From Geminicoccaceae bacterium (lineage in GTDB: Bacteria > Pseudomonadota > Alphaproteobacteria > Geminicoccales > Geminicoccaceae), in assembly GCA_028285265.1 (NCBI GenBank), contig JANQPX010000018.1, forward strand, positions 62,001-126,000: a DNA stretch of 64,000 bases, in the 5' to 3' direction. The notes under the pieces were generated by a model that made no database searches, was not told where the DNA came from, and saw nothing but the letters and a program-made list of their open reading frames with translations. The position numbers and the translations under genes are program-made. Each line of letters begins with the position of its first letter. The first letter of the stretch is position 1. Shown here piece after piece: positions 55,125-64,000 of the stretch.

Positions 55125-57173
55125 ATGACCACCCAAGACCCAAACGAGATCCCAGCAGACCGGCTCGCTGAGCTGGAGCGCTCCTACGATCCGGAATCGG
55201 CCTTTCGTGCAACCGGCTCCACCATGACGGCGATCCTCCTGGTCCCGCTGGTCGGCCTTGCCCTCTATCAATACTACGCTTCTGGCTTCGGCCTGATCCG
55301 CGAACTATTGCACCGCGGCATTTTCTTGGCCTTCATGCTAGGCCTGCTCTTTCTTCTATTCTCCTGGCGGAAGTCGCTGACGTCAGCGGTCGCACCCAAG
55401 GCCTGGCATCGCTTTGATGGTGTTGCTGTCGTCGATATCATCCTCGCCATCGTCGGGGTTGCCGCAGCCCTCTACTTGCCTCTTCTGCCACCTGAGGAGG
55501 TCGCAAGACGGGTCGGCAATCCATCGACATCGGATGTTTTTTTTGGCACGGCACTCCTCCTTTTGGTGCTTGAAGCCACCCGCCGTTCGGTCGGCTGGAC
55601 ACTACCTATCATCGCCATCCTGTTCATCTTGTTCGCGTTATTCGGCCCCTATGCACCAGGCGCTTTGAAGCATGGCGGGACCAGTTGGCTCGGACTGATC
55701 AATCACCTCTACATGACCAACCAGGGTATTTATGGAATCGCCATCGGGGTCATGGCGCAATATGTGTTTCTCTTCATTCTGTTCGGCGTGCTTGCCATGC
55801 GCATTGGTCTTGGCCAGCTCTTTATCGACCTCGCCATGGCTCTGGCCGGACGCTATTCGGGCGGGCCCGCCAAAGTCGCGATTTTTTCCTCAGCTTTCAT
55901 GGGCACGATCTCGGGTTCCTCGATTGCCAATACGGTCACCACAGGGGCGCTCACCATCCCAGCGATGAAAAGGGTTGGCTATCCACCACATTTTTCAGGA
56001 GCTGTCGAAGCAACGTCGTCGACGGGCGGTCAAATTACGCCGCCGATCCTGGGAGCGGCCGCCTTCATCATGGTCGAGTATCTAGAAATCCCGCTTCGTG
56101 ATGTCTTGGCGGCGGCCTTGTTTCCTGCGCTCCTCCATTATTTCGGCATCTTCATCATGGTGCACTTGGAGGCACGAAAGCTTGGCTTGCGTGGGCTCTC
56201 ACCCAGCGAGTTGCCGAAGGTTACATTGGTCTTGCGCCAACATTGGCTTTCGCTCATTCCCCTCGGGATTCTCGTCTACCTGATCCTTGCGGGACGAACG
56301 CCGGACTATGCCGCAGTTTGGGGGATCACCGCTTGTGTGGTCGTCGGTTTCTTGAACCCTGTGAACCGCCTAACCTTCAAAGATCTGATCCAAGCCCTTG
56401 CTGATGGTTCGAAGAGCACTCTTGCCGTGGGAGCAGCAGCAGCCTGTGTCGGCATCGTCGTCGGCGTGGTGACACTTACGGGCGTCGGCTTCAGGCTCGG
56501 CTATGTGGTTGTGCAGATGGCGACCGATATCGGTCAGGTGGTCGGCAGCATCTGGCCCTTTAGCTACTTTGACGTCGCCCAATGGGCGCTCTTCTGTTCG
56601 CTAATCTTGATCGCGATTGCCTGCGTGTTAATGGGAGCGGGCATACCCACCACGGCCACCTATATCATCCTGGTTGCGGTCGCCGCTCCAGCTCTCGCCC
56701 AGCTCCAGGTTCAGCCGCTGGTCTCGCATTTCTTTGTCTTCTATTACGGCGTGCTCGCCGACATCACCCCGCCGGTGGCGCTTGCGGCCTATGCAGCGGC
56801 CGGTATCGCCGGTTCGAACCCATTTAAGACCGGCAATACTGCTTTTCGTCTAGGCATCGCGAAAGCGCTCGTGCCCTTTGTATTCGTCTACTCTCCGTCA
56901 CTTCTCCTGGTCGCCGATGGTTTTAGCTGGACCGAGTTTACGGTGACCCTAGCGGGCGCGATGATTGGCATCGCAACGCTTGGTGCAGCATTTTCTGGTT
57001 TTCTCGTAGCGCCGATGGGCATCCGCACGCGCTGGTACATTGGCCTTGTATCGCTATTGTTCGTCGCACCGGGGCTCACAACAATGGGCTTGGGATTCCT
57101 CTTACTTGCTCCCGTATTCTATCGCCAATGGCGCCGACGAATAGACCATCCTCAAGTAGTAGACATCGAGTAA
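55125..57173 (+). CDS. TRAP transporter fused permease (4TM/12TM, TAXI type)
   Basis: 682 residues with a DctQ-like four-helix part (about 35-165) joined to a DctM-like part. DctM motifs: SSAFMGTISGSSIANTVTTG, then PAMKRVGYPPHFSGAVEATS and GGQITPPILGAAAF; later MGAGIPTTATYIILVAVAAP. The fused permease is typical of TAXI systems and works with the upstream receptor as a Na+- or H+-driven importer. The start at 55125 follows the terminator by 20 bases. Confidence 0.92.
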   Translation: MTTQDPNEIPADRLAELERSYDPESAFRATGSTMTAILLVPLVGLALYQYYASGFGLIRELLHRGIFLAFMLGLLFLLFSWRKSLTSAVAPKAWHRFDGVAVVDIILAIVGVAAALYLPLLPPEEVARRVGNPSTSDVFFGTALLLLVLEATRRSVGWTLPIIAILFILFALFGPYAPGALKHGGTSWLGLINHLYMTNQGIYGIAIGVMAQYVFLFILFGVLAMRIGLGQLFIDLAMALAGRYSGGPAKVAIFSSAFMGTISGSSIANTVTTGALTIPAMKRVGYPPHFSGAVEATSSTGGQITPPILGAAAFIMVEYLEIPLRDVLAAALFPALLHYFGIFIMVHLEARKLGLRGLSPSELPKVTLVLRQHWLSLIPLGILVYLILAGRTPDYAAVWGITACVVVGFLNPVNRLTFKDLIQALADGSKSTLAVGAAAACVGIVVGVVTLTGVGFRLGYVVVQMATDIGQVVGSIWPFSYFDVAQWALFCSLILIAIACVLMGAGIPTTATYIILVAVAAPALAQLQVQPLVSHFFVFYYGVLADITPPVALAAYAAAGIAGSNPFKTGNTAFRLGIAKALVPFVFVYSPSLLLVADGFSWTEFTVTLAGAMIGIATLGAAFSGFLVAPMGIRTRWYIGLVSLLFVAPGLTTMGLGFLLLAPVFYRQWRRRIDHPQVVDIE

Positions 57174-57313
57174 ACAACTCGACCTGCGCACAAACAGACC
57201 AATCCACTAATGAGTTTGATAGAGCCCAATGAACAACGTAGCCGATCGGCAACGAGGGACTGCTGCTGGGCGCATCTCTGCATGATACTTTCAGGCAAAG
57301 CGGGGCGGCTTAA

Positions 57314-59959
57314 CTAGATCCCGTGAACAACTTGCAAGACGTCCTCCCAAAGCATATCGGCGCCCTCGGATCTCATCCGCTCGTATTCATTGTCACCAAG
57401 CTCTTTTCGCGCCGCGTCCTTAATCTTCTGGAAATCAGCAGAATCGGTATGCTCGAATTCCGCGCCGATCTTATCAAGGCGTGCATCGACCGCGCCAATG
57501 ATGTGGGCTGCCTTTTCACCCCCTGCGCTCGCTAAGGCAACACCACTCATGGCAGCAACAGCTAGGCTTATGACCATCGGATAGTCATACTCCTCACCAA
57601 GCTTCAGGGCTGCCGCTGCCTTCTCGCGTGCTGCTTTCCAGTCACCTTCATGAAGACGAAAGTGGGCGAAGTTCTGTAAGAGATGTCCCTGCCAGAATGT
57701 GTTGCCGATCGATTGCAGTAGGCCAAATGCTTCCAGGTGATGTTCTTCGGCAGTAGCTTCGTCACCTTCCGCGCGCGCTCCTTCGCCGATCGCCAGCAGA
57801 GCGATCACCACGCCGTAGTCGTCGCCGAGAGATCGAAAGAGCTCGAGCGACTTAACGATCAGCGGCCCGCCTTCCTCCGCGTCACCGCTCACGGCCTTGG
57901 CAATGCCAGCAATAATGCCTGCGCTGGCGAGCCCCGCCTTGTCGTCAAGTTGCTTATAGATTTCGTAGCTTTCGCTGCACATCGTCAGCGCACCGGTCGC
58001 ATCCCCCGACAGATATCGTATCCATCCAGCCAAATCCAGAATGGCAGCAAGAGATGGCAACTCATCGATCCGCCGCACTTGCTCAAGTGCCGCGTCCGTC
58101 CATTTTCTCGCTTCCGTAAAGAGTCCCCGCGTGATCCAGAACCACTTGAGTGCATTCAGCAGTTTGACAGTCTGCGTTGCGCTCGGCTGACGCACGAGCC
58201 AGTTGATGGCGGCATGAATGTTGCCAGACTCCAGAAACAGGCCTTCGACATATTCACGCTGTTCCGCACTCATGACATGAGGAGCACACTCATTTGCTAG
58301 GTTGGTGTAGTAAAGCGCATGTCGTTGATTGTAGTGGTCATCGACATTGCAGTTCTTCAAACCCTCACTGGCATATTCGCGAATGGTGTCGAGCATGTTC
58401 AGCCGGGCCTGGCCAAGTGACTTCGATCGTTCCAGAAGGCTGTGGGTAATAAGCGCTTTCAAATCAGCTACGTGGCTAATCTGGTCAGGATTCTCACCTA
58501 GAACGAACTCGGCTGCCTTGACACTGAAACCGCCAGTGAAGACCGACAGAGAATAAAATATCCGCTGTTCCTGCTCATTCAGGAGATCGTCACTCCACTT
58601 AATCAAGGAGCGAAGCGTTCTGTGCCGCGGATCCACGCCGACCGCATTGCCTCTCAGATCCGTGAGGTAACTTTGCAGTTTTCCCGCGAGCTCAGATGGT
58701 TCGAGGAGGCCGATATGGGAGGCCGCCAGGGACAAGGCCAAAGGCAATCCGTCAAGCCTTCTGCATACCGTAGCGATCGCCTTGGCATTTTTCTTATCCA
58801 AGGTGAAATCTGATGCTTCGCGCCGAGCCAGTTGCACGAACAGCTCGACGGAAGGATTCTTGGCGATTGTGTTGTAGCTGGCGGACTCGCTTGGTATTGC
58901 GAGCGGCTTAACCAAAACTGCTGATTCAATCTGAATACCGAGGGGTCTTCGGCTGGTGATCAGAAAGGAAAGGTTCTGGCAGCCGGAAAGCAGGTCGACA
59001 ACGATGTCCACACCGCCGATCAGGTGCTCGAATGTATCGAGAATGATAAGGATCTCGGCATCGCCAATGGTGTTCTTGATCGCTCCGGTCGCATTGACGC
59101 CGACGGATTCCTGTATGTTCAGGGCCTGGCAAATGGCAGAGGCAACCAGATCTTCGCTGGAGACGCCACCGAGTTGCACCAAAAAAACGCCGCGGGCGAA
59201 CGAATCGATCTGATCCTGCCCTATGGTCAGGGCAAGGCTGGTCTTGCCTGCACCACCTGGGCCGACAAGTGTGATCAGCCGTGTCCGATCCCCATGAAGC
59301 TTTCTTTTGATGTCCTCGATTTCCTGCTCTCGTCCGAAAAACGGCGCTCGATCGAAAGGCAGATTCGTCCTGTTCGCACCGATACTCGAAATGGGTGCGA
59401 ATTCAGTCGAAAGACCTGGAACTGCGATGTCGTAAAGCGATTCAGGATAGCGAAGATCCTTCAGTTGATGGAATCCCAGGTCTCGAATTTCTATCTTTGG
59501 CTGGAAAGCATGCCCTCTGATTTCGTCGCGCACATTTTTCGAGATAATGATCTGGCCGCCATGGGCAGCCGAACCGATCCTGGCTGCGCGATGGACTTCA
59601 ATCCCAACAAAACTATTTTCGTATCGTTGAATAAGACCTCTATGGAGCCCCATCCGGACCTTCAGCTCTTTGCCGTGCGGCCATTTCTCCGTCTCGAGCG
59701 CCCGCTGCGCTGTGACGGCTGCCTGGACACCATTTGAGCTGTCGGGAAAGACGGCAAAAATCGCGTCGCCGGCCGTCTCAACCTTTTCACCATGGCTTCT
59801 CTGTATTGCGTCTTCCAAGAGAGCAAAATGACGGGACAGTATCCGAGGATAGGCCTCACCGTCCGTCTGCAGGAGTCGTGTCGAGCCCTCTATGTCCGTG
59901 AAGAGCATGCACATCTGCTCTCGCGCTTTTTCGTCTCCGCTTTCCATCATCGCCGCCAT
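57314..59959 (-). CDS. Class III nucleotide cyclase-NTPase-TPR protein
   Basis: 881 residues. A cyclase domain (about 14-190: MLFTDIEGSTRLLQ, GDAIFAVF, KVRMGLHRG) is followed by an ATPase with Walker A GPGGAGKTSLAL (about 235) of the STAND/AfsR-like type and helical repeats (about 560-860) resembling TPRs. No DNA-binding domain is seen. The first cyclase aspartate is intact (FTDIEGST), so cAMP or cGMP synthesis is plausible. The start is ATG 59959 or, with a coupled ATGA, 59950; it overlaps tfuA. Its place after YcaO and TfuA suggests a signalling or regulatory role in the peptide cluster. Confidence 0.85.
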   Translation of the reverse strand: MAAMMESGDEKAREQMCMLFTDIEGSTRLLQTDGEAYPRILSRHFALLEDAIQRSHGEKVETAGDAIFAVFPDSSNGVQAAVTAQRALETEKWPHGKELKVRMGLHRGLIQRYENSFVGIEVHRAARIGSAAHGGQIIISKNVRDEIRGHAFQPKIEIRDLGFHQLKDLRYPESLYDIAVPGLSTEFAPISSIGANRTNLPFDRAPFFGREQEIEDIKRKLHGDRTRLITLVGPGGAGKTSLALTIGQDQIDSFARGVFLVQLGGVSSEDLVASAICQALNIQESVGVNATGAIKNTIGDAEILIILDTFEHLIGGVDIVVDLLSGCQNLSFLITSRRPLGIQIESAVLVKPLAIPSESASYNTIAKNPSVELFVQLARREASDFTLDKKNAKAIATVCRRLDGLPLALSLAASHIGLLEPSELAGKLQSYLTDLRGNAVGVDPRHRTLRSLIKWSDDLLNEQEQRIFYSLSVFTGGFSVKAAEFVLGENPDQISHVADLKALITHSLLERSKSLGQARLNMLDTIREYASEGLKNCNVDDHYNQRHALYYTNLANECAPHVMSAEQREYVEGLFLESGNIHAAINWLVRQPSATQTVKLLNALKWFWITRGLFTEARKWTDAALEQVRRIDELPSLAAILDLAGWIRYLSGDATGALTMCSESYEIYKQLDDKAGLASAGIIAGIAKAVSGDAEEGGPLIVKSLELFRSLGDDYGVVIALLAIGEGARAEGDEATAEEHHLEAFGLLQSIGNTFWQGHLLQNFAHFRLHEGDWKAAREKAAAALKLGEEYDYPMVISLAVAAMSGVALASAGGEKAAHIIGAVDARLDKIGAEFEHTDSADFQKIKDAARKELGDNEYERMRSEGADMLWEDVLQVVHGI

Positions 59960-61155
59960 ACGTAACTCTCAAGAGGATCCAGAACCGTTAGCTCATTTTT
60001 TTGGCACAATAATGTTTTCAGACGCTTGGTCAAAGCAAGATTGAATCGATATTCTTCATACAAATGACGAAATACATCATGTTGACTGTATGAATTGATC
60101 AAGTCATTCCATGACGTCTTGCCATGTGCTTGAACAATCTCGGCTTGGGCCACGGACAGGTCATTCTGTCGGGGGCGCAGACCTAGATGACGTGCGTGAT
60201 CATGAGCTTTCTGAAATACGCTAAATCTCATTCGAACTGCGTCGAATTCCGTGGAGGATGAAAAATCTTCGAGAAAGCCAGCCAACGAAGGGTTTCCTAC
60301 GCCGCCCACGAGCGGCAGGATTTCCAGCAATTGTTTGGAATCGACGGTCTCCAACTTGTGGATCTGACCAGAAGTCATCAGCCACCCTAAGAGGTCCGCA
60401 AGAACGCCTTCGGTATTGGCTCCATCAAGTGGATCCGGCGGCCGCTCACGGCCGTCACGCAGAAAGCCGAACACACCAGTATCTGTTCCGGCGGACCCAA
60501 TTGGCATCTTGTCATGTGACAGTCTGCGTGCGACCCACCTGAAGGCAGCGCGTGCGTCTTCACGCTTGGCGTCGACTTTGGACAAGAATGCCTTCAAATC
60601 TCCTGAGAGAGGTAAAGCTGCCTTCGCGAACAAACCCCTCCAGGTGCGCTCGGTATAATGTGTGGCTTCCGCAGCGGTCATCAGACGCCGGGACTGATCC
60701 AAGGTCAGCATCTTCGCTCTTGCCGCACGGCGAAGGGCTATGCGCATGTTGATCAAAGGCTCAGAAAGCGGCGGAAACGGCCGATCCGGCGAAAATACCA
60801 CAGCGACCTCGTCTTCCGACGAAATGCTCCCTCGCCGAAACAGCCTATAGACTTGTCCAATACCAATGGCACCTGCCGGCGCACAATCAGCAGCCCGCAA
60901 GGCCCCCATACTCGAAGCTCCAACGATCATGGCTCCGTCATCAATGACGTCCACCACTTCACGAGGAGAGACTGCAGGCTCGTTGGCGAAAACACCATCA
61001 ATGATAACGAAAAGAGAGGACTTCAATATCCGATAACGGTAGAGATCGCCGCGCTGAACTGGAGGCAGGACGATGGCCTCTGGAAGAAGGGTTGTCACAT
61101 CGTCCATCGGACAGCTCGGGCCGAGAAAGACGACTGGAGGCGGCGAGCTCATCAT
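59947..61155 (-). CDS. tfuA: TfuA-like protein
   Basis: 402 residues from the ATG at 61155 (a GTG at 61164 is also possible). TfuA core motifs are VFLGPSCPMDDVTTLLPEAI, VLPPVQRGDLYR, IIDGVFANEPAVSPREVVDV and GASSMGALRAADCAPAGAIG, then GQVYRLFRRGSISSEDEVAV. Most of the remaining 230 residues are a C-terminal extension that other TfuA proteins vary in. TfuA works with YcaO in thioamide formation (established for several systems). It sits between YcaO (73-80 bp upstream) and the cyclase gene. Confidence 0.92.
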   Translation of the reverse strand: MMSSPPPVVFLGPSCPMDDVTTLLPEAIVLPPVQRGDLYRYRILKSSLFVIIDGVFANEPAVSPREVVDVIDDGAMIVGASSMGALRAADCAPAGAIGIGQVYRLFRRGSISSEDEVAVVFSPDRPFPPLSEPLINMRIALRRAARAKMLTLDQSRRLMTAAEATHYTERTWRGLFAKAALPLSGDLKAFLSKVDAKREDARAAFRWVARRLSHDKMPIGSAGTDTGVFGFLRDGRERPPDPLDGANTEGVLADLLGWLMTSGQIHKLETVDSKQLLEILPLVGGVGNPSLAGFLEDFSSSTEFDAVRMRFSVFQKAHDHARHLGLRPRQNDLSVAQAEIVQAHGKTSWNDLINSYSQHDVFRHLYEEYRFNLALTKRLKTLLCQKNELTVLDPLESYVWRR

Positions 61156-61237
61156 CAGACCCACTTTCGATGTGGCATGGCAGCGAACATGCCTTCCAAC
61201 ATCGCTCTTATTCCATTGTGCGGACCTTTGGACATAT

Positions 61238-62389
61238 CTATAGCAAAAAACGCGCGCATCGCCATCCGAGCCGGCGTCGATCCATGACGAACGAGGACAG
61301 ACCAGGCACCCGAACTCTTACCACAGGAATCTGGAATTCAGCCTTGGTTAGATCTGCGACGATCACGTGACCAACGCCCTGGGTTTGCAGACAGCTCAGG
61401 ACGAAATCAACATCATCGGAGAGGTCGTCGAAGGCGAAATCGGGGATGGTCGAAAAGTCGTAGGACGGCGCCGCATCGAGAAGTCTTCGATGATGGTCCT
61501 TGGTGAACTGGCGTGTCGACTTCGGCATAACGTTGAAGGAATCGCGTGCTCCCTGGATGACACCGGCCCTAGACTGATAGGCCTCAGTGATCGCGCGGCA
61601 AACGGCAGTTTCGGACCGAAGATCAGCCCCCCAGCCACCGAACAGCATGGTCCGCAAGCCATCCGTCGCCGGATAGGAGTGGTCGATGAGCGCACAGGAG
61701 ATGACGGGAATGCCGAGGTCGCCGGTCAGATCCTCTAGCACAATCTCATGATCATTATCCTCGGCGAGGTCGACCAATCCACGCGCCTTGTCAGGAATCG
61801 AGCGCAGATCGATACGACGTTTCGAGGGGGCGTTCTTGTGCTCTTCTCCGAACAGCTCGAAATACTGATGCTGACTTACGCTATCCCTTTCGATAACTTC
61901 GATGAGCGCGTGCCGGATCGCTTCGCCATAACTTCCGCCTGAAGCTAGGCCATTCGTGTCTACCTGATCGAGGACCCCTTGACGTGCTGGCGATTGCACA
62001 AGGTCAGCGGGAATCCAGATCGGTCTGGCACCTAGCAGATCCCAACCTTCGATCCATTTGAACGGATCGTCCTCCCTATAGCTGCTGCCTGGCGGTAGGT
62101 CGAACCATTGTGGGCAGGCCACCGTCACACCAGATACCTGAAGGTTCCGGAAAGTGGTTTCCAAGCCATCTTCGGACACTTCTTCTGCGGAAACTCGCTC
62201 GATCGCTTCCATCACGGCACTCGTGCGGGCGGCATCACGATCCAATCCCTTGCCGAGATGAGTCGTCAGGTCTTTTGCAAGTGGCGTAATAGCGCCAAAG
62301 ACTGGTACACCCGCCGTGTCCAGCCTCGAAATCTCGGTGACGCGCGTGATTGGCACCCGTCGAAAAATCGACGCTGCCCGCTGGTACAC
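61238..62389 (-). CDS. ycaO: YcaO-domain enzyme (candidate thioamide/azoline-forming)
   Basis: 383 residues from a GTG at 62389. The ATP-binding YcaO motifs are present: SAVMEAIERVSAEEVSED, ALIEVIERDSVSQHQY and VCRAITEAYQSRAGVIQGAR. The C-terminus lacks the PxPxP tail of azoline-forming YcaOs. The frame stays open for about 55 codons upstream of the GTG, over the end of the 72-residue peptide gene, but with no normal start codon, so a non-standard or missed start is possible. YcaO enzymes activate backbone amides with ATP; the TfuA partner points to thioamide formation. Confidence 0.92.
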   Translation of the reverse strand: MYQRAASIFRRVPITRVTEISRLDTAGVPVFGAITPLAKDLTTHLGKGLDRDAARTSAVMEAIERVSAEEVSEDGLETTFRNLQVSGVTVACPQWFDLPPGSSYREDDPFKWIEGWDLLGARPIWIPADLVQSPARQGVLDQVDTNGLASGGSYGEAIRHALIEVIERDSVSQHQYFELFGEEHKNAPSKRRIDLRSIPDKARGLVDLAEDNDHEIVLEDLTGDLGIPVISCALIDHSYPATDGLRTMLFGGWGADLRSETAVCRAITEAYQSRAGVIQGARDSFNVMPKSTRQFTKDHHRRLLDAAPSYDFSTIPDFAFDDLSDDVDFVLSCLQTQGVGHVIVADLTKAEFQIPVVRVRVPGLSSFVMDRRRLGWRCARFLL

Positions 62390-62490
62390 TACATTCGCTG
62401 CGCCCAGTCTTGCAGATGCTGGGCTTACCTTCTTGAAAATTTCGCCAGCCGTGAGCGGGCAGACGTCAAGCGCGCCGGCAGGCGCTATGT

Positions 62491-62709
62491 TTAAAGGCCC
62501 TGTACGATCATCCCAGTCGCGTGGTCTTTCAAGAAAAGGTGTGATTTCGTCTTCTTGGACAGGTCAATAAGATCCGCCAACTGTTGAGCGGTAAGATCGT
62601 TTATGGCTTGTTTTACGTGATCACTAATGTGATCCGGATCTATTTCAGGAAGCGCACCACCCTTTTTCAGCGCATCGAAATTTGCCGCAAACTGGTTCTG
62701 GCTAGCCAT
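62491..62709 (-). CDS. 72-residue peptide, candidate RiPP precursor
   Basis: The first gene of the minus-strand YcaO/TfuA group, 101 bases before ycaO. MASQNQFAANFDALKKGGAL begins it, followed by an acidic helical stretch (DHISDHVKQAINDLTAQQLA) and a C-terminus ending ATGMIVQGL. No cysteine, no signal peptide. AAGGA lies about 11 bases before the ATG. Size and position suit a RiPP precursor, but no known leader family was recognised, and it could also be an accessory protein. Confidence 0.6.
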   Translation of the reverse strand: MASQNQFAANFDALKKGGALPEIDPDHISDHVKQAINDLTAQQLADLIDLSKKTKSHLFLKDHATGMIVQGL

Positions 62710-63014
62710 GTCAATTTTTTCCTTTTTTGCTCGGAACCTCTATACAAAGTACATTTCGGTCTAATTGACCTTTGCAAGGTACAACCACGACTATTTAATT
62801 TGCATTTTAATAAAATCGCCGTCAACTCATTTCAGACTGGGCACAAGCTTCAACGGACGGTTGTCGTTCTCGACTTTGCCGTGCCTGATCAAGCGCTTTA
62901 CTCACCCCTTCTTTGATAGCCGGAGGATGAGAGCTAGCTTGCGACCCTTGAAATCAATGATACCCAGATGTAATCGTCGGCCAATAATGCATCAACTAAG
63001 GGGGAGATCGTGCC
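62710..63014. other. Divergent intergenic region with two small dyads
   Basis: 305 bases between the peptide/YcaO operon and the oxidase gene. GGTC-TAATT-GACC (62758-62770) and ACCTT-TGC-AAGGT (62768-62780) overlap as small dyads; they may be operator sites. AT-rich throughout. No gene. Confidence 0.4.
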
Positions 63015-63731
63015 GTGGAGACGTTGAACACGAGCAGCGCCTTGATCCGGGCCAAGCTGCTGACCTATAGCGGCCCTCTGGCAGCAAGCTATGAGCAGCT
63101 TTGGAACAACGATCGCCTAGACGAGTTGATGCCGTCGTTCCTAGTGCTCATTCACCAGATCATGCGTGCATCGGTTCCTTTGATGGAGTGCGCCGTCAGA
63201 CGCTGCAACGAAGTCAATTCCAACGATCCGCTCTGTCCAGCACTGGCAGACTATTACGGCCACCACATCGAAGAAGAACGAGATCACGACGTCTGGGCGC
63301 TCGAAGACCTCGAAGCGGCAGGTTTTGATCCGAAGGTAGCTTTGGATGCGGTGCCATCACCAGCGGTCGCACAACTTGCCGGCAGGCAATACTATTGGAT
63401 TTTGCACCATCACCCGATCATGCTCTTGGGTTACATTATGGTCTTGGAGGCCTACCCGCCATCAAACACAACCATTGACAAGATCCGGGATTTGTCCGGC
63501 GTGTCGGACGCTGGGTTCAGAAATCTAAGAAAGCATGGAGAACTTGACGTTCACCATCGGGAAGAACTGGATCAATTCCTGGACTCCTTGCCTCTCGAAA
63601 AGAACCACATCGAAATGATCGGCATGAGCATGCTGCATTCGATAGAATCGCTGGTTGCTTGCCTGCAGACATTAAGACCAATCGATTGGCATCGTCCTGC
63701 CGATCGGGTGATGTCTTCATCGATCAGCTAG
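63015..63731 (+). CDS. Heme-oxygenase-like dimetal oxidase (iron-containing redox enzyme)
   Basis: 238 residues from a GTG at 63015, with GGGGAG nine bases upstream. The all-helical fold carries candidate metal ligands in VPLMECAVRR (Glu), DYYGHHIEEERDHDVWALED (His/Glu/Asp), HHHPIMLLGYIMVLEAYPP (Glu) and LRKHGELDVHHREELDQF (His/Asp). The family includes oxidases that tailor amino acids and peptides in biosynthesis. It is divergent from the YcaO/TfuA genes and convergent with the Gly-rich peptide, suggesting a tailoring role in the same locus. Confidence 0.8.
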   Translation: METLNTSSALIRAKLLTYSGPLAASYEQLWNNDRLDELMPSFLVLIHQIMRASVPLMECAVRRCNEVNSNDPLCPALADYYGHHIEEERDHDVWALEDLEAAGFDPKVALDAVPSPAVAQLAGRQYYWILHHHPIMLLGYIMVLEAYPPSNTTIDKIRDLSGVSDAGFRNLRKHGELDVHHREELDQFLDSLPLEKNHIEMIGMSMLHSIESLVACLQTLRPIDWHRPADRVMSSSIS

Positions 63732-63761
63732 ACGATCGATGAGGTTGACTTCTTGTGCGGT

Positions 63762-63786
63762 GCTATCGCTATTTTCTCGCGATAGC
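63762..63786. terminator. Hairpin between convergent oxidase and Gly-rich peptide genes
   Basis: A perfect 8-bp stem GCTATCGC/GCGATAGC with a 9-base loop lies between two convergent genes, 31 bases after the oxidase stop. No T-run on either side, so efficiency is uncertain. Confidence 0.5.
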
Positions 63787-63888
63787 GGCCCGTACTAAAG
63801 CAAAGAGGTGAGACGAGGATCGGCTTAGATTAGTTTTCTGTCGGTGGTAGACTACGCGTCGGGAAGGACTTGCGCGCGCGCTCCTCTC

Positions 63889-64000
63889 TCAGTCGATGAT
63901 ATTCACGCAGCTACCGCCTTCACAACCGCCAGAGCCATCATAGACACCGCTCGGACTCACAATCGATCCACCTCCAAATGAACCACCGTAACTCTGTCGG
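63889..64000 (-). CDS. Partial Gly/Ser/Cys-rich peptide C-terminus, candidate RiPP core
   Basis: A minus-strand frame enters from the right edge and ends at TGA 63889-63891. The visible 36 residues include SYGGSFGGGSIVSP, then GGCEGGSC and a final VNIID: two cysteines, abundant Gly and Ser. Such composition is common in RiPP cores and their azole/thioamide targets, but the start and leader lie outside the window, so it could also be the tail of a larger protein. Confidence 0.55.
   Translation of the reverse strand, partial: RQSYGGSFGGGSIVSPSGVYDGSGGCEGGSCVNIID

Overview
The window looks like a stretch of alphaproteobacterial chromosome, most likely Hyphomicrobiales-like. The evidence is the family mix: many solute-binding-protein transporters of the TRAP, tripartite tricarboxylate (TTT), TAXI and Liv types; many LysR regulators; a dimethylglycine-dehydrogenase-like enzyme; a FeuPQ-like two-component pair; and TfuA/YcaO. 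Base composition looks mid-50s % G+C with local AT-rich patches (about 33.0-33.7, 39.2-39.5, 42.8-43.5 and 51.9-52.4 kb). The species cannot be fixed from the sequence. No rRNA, tRNA or CRISPR array was seen.

0-10 kb: a partial TauE/SafE exporter, a PAS-GGDEF-EAL protein, a SnoaL-like secreted protein divergent from a TetR regulator with two matching operators, a globin plus ketopantoate-reductase pair divergent from a LysR regulator, an alpha/beta hydrolase, and a membrane GGDEF-EAL protein with a histidine-rich periplasmic loop. 10-21 kb: a PanB-like/di-iron hydroxylase operon divergent from LysR, an amidase, a secreted S33 peptidase with a VHL-like beta domain, a DMT transporter and a DctPQM TRAP system. 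21-29 kb: lipoprotein, alpha/beta hydrolase, degenerate ABC exporter and P-loop NTPase, the last three overlapping; then a polyacidic PepSY-like protein beside a two-component system.

29-43 kb: acetyltransferase, class V aminotransferase, M20 hydrolase, an IS1182-like transposase relic, CmcJ-like, GST and SDR genes, a large FAD/GcvT dehydrogenase, and a 1103-residue polymorphic-toxin-like protein with five to six degenerate repeats and an EndoU nuclease C-terminus. 43-57 kb is dominated by uptake systems: TctABC, a complete Liv ABC system with fused LivHM, and a TAXI-TRAP system, with small membrane proteins and a lipoprotein between.

57-64 kb: a candidate ribosomally synthesised peptide (RiPP) locus. 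A 72-residue peptide, YcaO, TfuA and a cyclase-ATPase-repeat protein lie on the minus strand. A heme-oxygenase-like dimetal oxidase lies on the plus strand, and a Gly/Ser/Cys-rich peptide tail runs off the right edge. YcaO plus TfuA is the known pair for backbone thioamidation. I consider this locus and the EndoU toxin the two best candidates for an undescribed system.
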